Shown one piece after another: positions 61,867 through 64,000 of a stretch of 64,000 nt of DNA. The position numbers and the translations under genes are program-made. The notes below the pieces were generated by a model. It was given only the letters and a program-made list of their open reading frames with translations. It was not told the DNA's origin and did no database searches. Origin of the DNA: Muribaculaceae bacterium (lineage in GTDB: Bacteria > Bacteroidota > Bacteroidia > Bacteroidales > Muribaculaceae); assembly GCA_017557425.1 (NCBI GenBank), contig JAFYYU010000004.1, forward strand, positions 124,001 through 188,000, in the 5' to 3' direction. Within the stretch, counting starts at the first letter, position 1; each line of letters begins with the position of its first letter.

Positions 61867-62364
61867 ATGGTTAAAGATAGGTTTATATCAATTACCGAAG
61901 AAGACAGAAGATTTATGAAGATGGCCTGCGATTTGGCGTGTGAGAATATAGAACGCGGCGGAGGCCCCTTTGGAGCAGTGATTGTTAAGGATGGTGAAGT
62001 GATTGCTGCCGCTGGCAATTCGGTGACCCTGGATAATGATCCTACAGCGCATGCCGAGGTCAATGCCATTCGCAAGGCATGTAGTCTTACCCGCAACTTC
62101 AAGCTTGATGGGTGTGTGGTTTACAGCAGCTGTGAACCGTGCCCCATGTGCCTGAGTGCGTTGTATTGGGCGGGTGTGAGCCGCATCTATTACGGTAATA
62201 CCGCTGCCGATGCCGACCGCATCTCCTTTGGCGACGACTTTATCTATAAGGAAATTGAAAGGCCTCATCTCGAACGGGCCATCCCTTGCATTCATATGGA
62301 AGGGACTACCGCCATCGATTCCTTCAACAAGTGGGCCGCCAAGGAAGACAAGATCGAGTATTGA
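61867..62364 (+). CDS. guaD: Guanine deaminase-like nucleoside deaminase
   Basis: Zinc-dependent cytidine-deaminase-fold enzyme (165 residues). The zinc site is HAEVNAIR and SCEPCPMCLSALYWA. The C-terminal segment FIYKEIERP, and DPTAHAEV before the first motif, resemble bacterial GuaD rather than TadA. Thus conversion of guanine to xanthine is the best guess; a different nucleobase or tRNA substrate cannot be excluded. Single gene with its own terminator. Confidence 0.85.
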   Translation: MVKDRFISITEEDRRFMKMACDLACENIERGGGPFGAVIVKDGEVIAAAGNSVTLDNDPTAHAEVNAIRKACSLTRNFKLDGCVVYSSCEPCPMCLSALYWAGVSRIYYGNTAADADRISFGDDFIYKEIERPHLERAIPCIHMEGTTAIDSFNKWAAKEDKIEY

Positions 62365-62382
62365 TGTTCTTAAATTACAATT

Positions 62383-62414
62383 AAGCACCTTGAAGATTCT
62401 TTTTCAGGGTGCTT
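62383..62414 (+). terminator. Terminator of guaD
   Basis: AAGCACCTTGAA (62383-62394) pairs with TTCAGGGTGCTT (62403-62414) with one T-G wobble, followed by TGTTATAT. The stretch 62415-62490 holds nothing else I can name. Confidence 0.8.
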
Positions 62415-62492
62415 TGTTATATCTCGTGTTAGTGTGCCCGACTGGCGCCATCGGCGTCTCATAACGAGTCAACAAGAAAAGCAAATAAATTT

Positions 62493-62520
62493 AGTGGCTG
62501 CCCCGTCAAGAGCAGCCACT
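62493..62520 (-). terminator. Terminator of the small porin gene
   Basis: AGTGGCTGC (62493-62501) pairs with GCAGCCACT (62512-62520) around a 10-nt loop. On the minus strand it is followed by AAATTTATTTGC. It lies 30 nt after the porin stop. Confidence 0.7.
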
Positions 62521-62550
62521 TGGTTTATAATTCCATTCTTCAAATAACTA

Positions 62551-63096
62551 TCAGAACTTCATACCGAAGGCCAACTGGATGTTGCCGTTCTTAGAGTCGC
62601 CTACTTCGAATACCTTGGTCAATCCCATGGTGTAGCGAGCCTGTACAAAAGCGTTGTCAGTCAGGTTGTAAGTGCCACCCAGGCCCAGGCCAAAGTCAAC
62701 ACCCTTGGTGCCGTCCTTGATGTCGACGGCATCCATGTCCTTAATAGTGTATTTGCTGTACACGTTGAAGCCGGCCTGAGGTCCAAAATCCAGGCTGAAC
62801 GTCGGTGATACATAGTACTTCAGCATCACGGGAACATTGATGTAGTTGGTGTTGAAGGTTGTATTGTCATACTTTCCACCCTGCGAGGCAAAAACAACCT
62901 CGGGGGCAATACCGAAATGAGGATTGAACTTGTATTCCATAACAAGACCGGCCTGGTAGCTGGGTTTCATGCCATGCTCTACATCAGAACCCCAGAAGTT
63001 GGTCATGTCAACACCGACCTTTGCACCAAATTGTACTTGAGCCATTGCGCTCATGCTAACGATTGCAGCTGCAATCAAAACAAAAACTTTCTTCAT
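62551..63096 (-). CDS. Small outer-membrane beta-barrel (porin-like) protein
   Basis: A 181-residue protein with a signal peptide (KKVFVLIAAAIVSMSAMAQ). The mature part is an eight-strand-type barrel of the OMP_b-brl family: QFGAKVGVDMTNFWGS at the start, then alternating strands (YQAGLVMEYKF; FSLDFGPQAGFNVY; GVDFGLGLGGTYNL), ending IQLAFGMKF with terminal Phe. Probable porin or membrane anchor; no substrate is inferable. Confidence 0.88.
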   Translation of the reverse strand: MKKVFVLIAAAIVSMSAMAQVQFGAKVGVDMTNFWGSDVEHGMKPSYQAGLVMEYKFNPHFGIAPEVVFASQGGKYDNTTFNTNYINVPVMLKYYVSPTFSLDFGPQAGFNVYSKYTIKDMDAVDIKDGTKGVDFGLGLGGTYNLTDNAFVQARYTMGLTKVFEVGDSKNGNIQLAFGMKF

Positions 63097-63176
63097 AAAC
63101 TTCTTTAAATAATTAAATGAATGTTGTCTTCTTGGTTATGCTTGTTTTTTGCAAAACGTTCCTTTGACGCAAAAAA

Positions 63177-63205
63177 TTACGCCAAGTTTAATCGACTTGA
63201 CGTAA
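63177..63205 (-). terminator. Terminator of nth
   Basis: TTACGCCAAGT (63177-63187) pairs with ACTTGACGTAA (63195-63205), 10 of 11 positions, around a 7-nt loop. On the minus strand the stem is followed by TTTTTTGCG, a proper T-run. Confidence 0.8.
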
Positions 63206-63257
63206 ATAATGATTTATTTGCGATATTTAAGACACTTTGTGCCGAAAATAGGACATT

Positions 63258-63887
63258 TTAATTGCTGTATTGCTTGCAATAGCGCTGTATGCCGCAGTTC
63301 AGGCAGTCGGGTTTGATGGCCTTGCACACATATCGTCCGTGAAGCAGTATCCAGTGATGGGCTTTGAAGCGCAGTTCGGCAGGGATGTTGCGTGACAGAT
63401 CCTTTTCAACGTCGTTGGGTGTTTTGCCTTGGGACAGGCCTAGGCGGTGTGACACTCGATAGACATGGGTGTCCACGGGAATGGTGGCCTTGCCGAAGAC
63501 AATGCCCAAAATCACATTGGCAGTTTTGCGGCCCACGCCAGGCAATGATGTCAGGTCCTTCATGTTATCAGGCACCTTGCCCTCAAACTCATCGACCAGT
63601 TTTTGTGACATGGCTAGAAGATGGGCTGCTTTGCTGTTAGGGTAGGAGACGCTTTTCACAAATTGCAGGATATCTTCCACGCTGGCGGCGGCCATAGCTT
63701 GGGGAGTAGGGTAGGCGGCAAACAGGGCAGGCGTTACCATGTTCACCCGCTTGTCAGTGCATTGGGCGCTCAACATAACTGCTACCAGCAACTCAAACGG
63801 ATCATGGTGTTGCAACTCGGTCTCAGGATTAGGCTGTTCCTGCTGGAAATATTCCAGAACACCCTGATATCGTTCCTTGATAGTCAC
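63258..63887 (-). CDS. nth: Endonuclease III
   Basis: DNA glycosylase/AP lyase (209 residues) removing oxidised pyrimidines. Helix-hairpin-helix LTSLPGVGRKTA includes the catalytic Lys; the catalytic Asp is in VDTHVYRVS. The C-terminal [4Fe-4S] cluster cysteines have the standard C-x6-C-x2-C-x5-C spacing (CKAIKPDC, CGIQRYC). Own terminator downstream. Confidence 0.97.
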   Translation of the reverse strand: MTIKERYQGVLEYFQQEQPNPETELQHHDPFELLVAVMLSAQCTDKRVNMVTPALFAAYPTPQAMAAASVEDILQFVKSVSYPNSKAAHLLAMSQKLVDEFEGKVPDNMKDLTSLPGVGRKTANVILGIVFGKATIPVDTHVYRVSHRLGLSQGKTPNDVEKDLSRNIPAELRFKAHHWILLHGRYVCKAIKPDCLNCGIQRYCKQYSN

Positions 63888-63913
63888 CCCTCTAAACCCT
63901 AAACTCTAAACCA

Positions 63914-63933
63914 TTTTGCCCATCAAGGCAAAA
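63914..63933. terminator. Small hairpin between pheS and nth
   Basis: TTTTGCC (63914-63920) and GGCAAAA (63927-63933) form a 7-bp stem around CATCAA just after the pheS stop. CCCTAAACTCTAAACC heptads lie beside it. It probably ends pheS transcription in part. Confidence 0.5.
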
Positions 63934-63935
63934 TA

Positions 63936-64000
63936 TTAATGGGCGCTCTTGAATTCGTCGAGGAAGCGCACGTCGTTCTCGCTGAACATGCGCAGGTCCT
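63936..64000 (-). CDS. pheS: Phenylalanine--tRNA ligase alpha subunit, C-terminal end only
   Basis: Only the last 21 codons and the stop are in the window. They read DLRMFSENDVRFLDEFKSAH, which matches the C-terminus of PheS (family pattern R.FSEND.RFL.QF). The rest lies beyond the right edge. PheS with PheT charges tRNA-Phe. Confidence 0.75.
   Translation of the reverse strand, partial: DLRMFSENDVRFLDEFKSAH

Noticed and set aside
1..64000. tRNA, rRNA, CRISPR array, transposase or prophage
   Set aside because: Looked for cloverleaf-like spacers, regularly spaced direct repeats, DDE/HUH transposase and phage structural motifs; none was found by eye in the gaps or genes.

Overview
The window is a gene-dense stretch of a Bacteroidota chromosome, most likely order Bacteroidales. 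The evidence is of four kinds. Many promoters read TTG-N20-TAnnTTTG, the -33/-7 pattern of this phylum. Several proteins have lineage-typical architectures: a FeoA-FeoB fusion, a 310-residue NusB, Rho with a long acidic insertion, a DAHP synthase-chorismate mutase fusion, and the PorD/DUF4835 and DUF5606 families. Many secreted proteins are outer-membrane beta-barrels. Secreted proteins with dockerin-like C-termini are also common in gut Bacteroidales. I cannot fix the family or genus from sequence alone. No rRNA, tRNA, transposase or CRISPR array was seen.

Layout. 1-2355: feoAB (only the last few codons cut off). 2356-8308: a repeat-bearing spacer and two large secreted repeat proteins (BspA-like and LRR), both with dockerin-like tails. 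8309-15390: trmN6, a Tyr/Trp-rich secreted protein, an OmpP1/FadL-type barrel, a MerR regulator and alaS. 15632-30372: an unbroken 15-gene operon for fermenting lysine to acetate and butyrate (atoD, kal, kce, kdd, kamA, two accessory ATPase-like genes, kamD, kamE, atoA, crt, hbd, bcd, etfB, etfA). 30608-35759: a small basic protein, an ECF sigma/anti-sigma locus flanked by two paralogous barrel proteins, and rlmH. 35857-38494: nadC, DAHP synthase-chorismate mutase and an SDR, translationally coupled. 38499-49062: two back-to-back minus-strand housekeeping units, dnaN to rlmB and nusB to an NlpC/P60 lipoprotein. 49278-56303: an Omp28-like dockerin protein, DUF1015, Fur, a HAD phosphatase, an FAD protein, an AT-rich secreted orphan and a SIMPL protein. 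56367-64000: a CCA-adding enzyme fused to an O6-alkylguanine alkyltransferase, then rho, ruvX, def, guaD, a small porin, nth and the end of pheS.

How the genes work together. In the central operon KamA makes L-beta-lysine, KamDE moves the second amino group, and Kdd oxidises the product. Kce then exchanges it with acetyl-CoA to give 3-aminobutyryl-CoA plus acetoacetate, and Kal removes ammonia to give crotonyl-CoA. Bcd-EtfAB reduces crotonyl-CoA to butyryl-CoA, and AtoDA swaps CoA between butyryl-CoA and acetoacetate. Hbd and Crt connect acetoacetyl-CoA to crotonyl-CoA. A thiolase and a lysine transporter are not in the window.

The most unusual items are the CCA transferase-alkyltransferase fusion, the two uncharacterised ATPase-like genes between kamA and kamD, paired hairpin-forming heptad-repeat elements around etfB, and dockerin-like tails on three unrelated secreted proteins.
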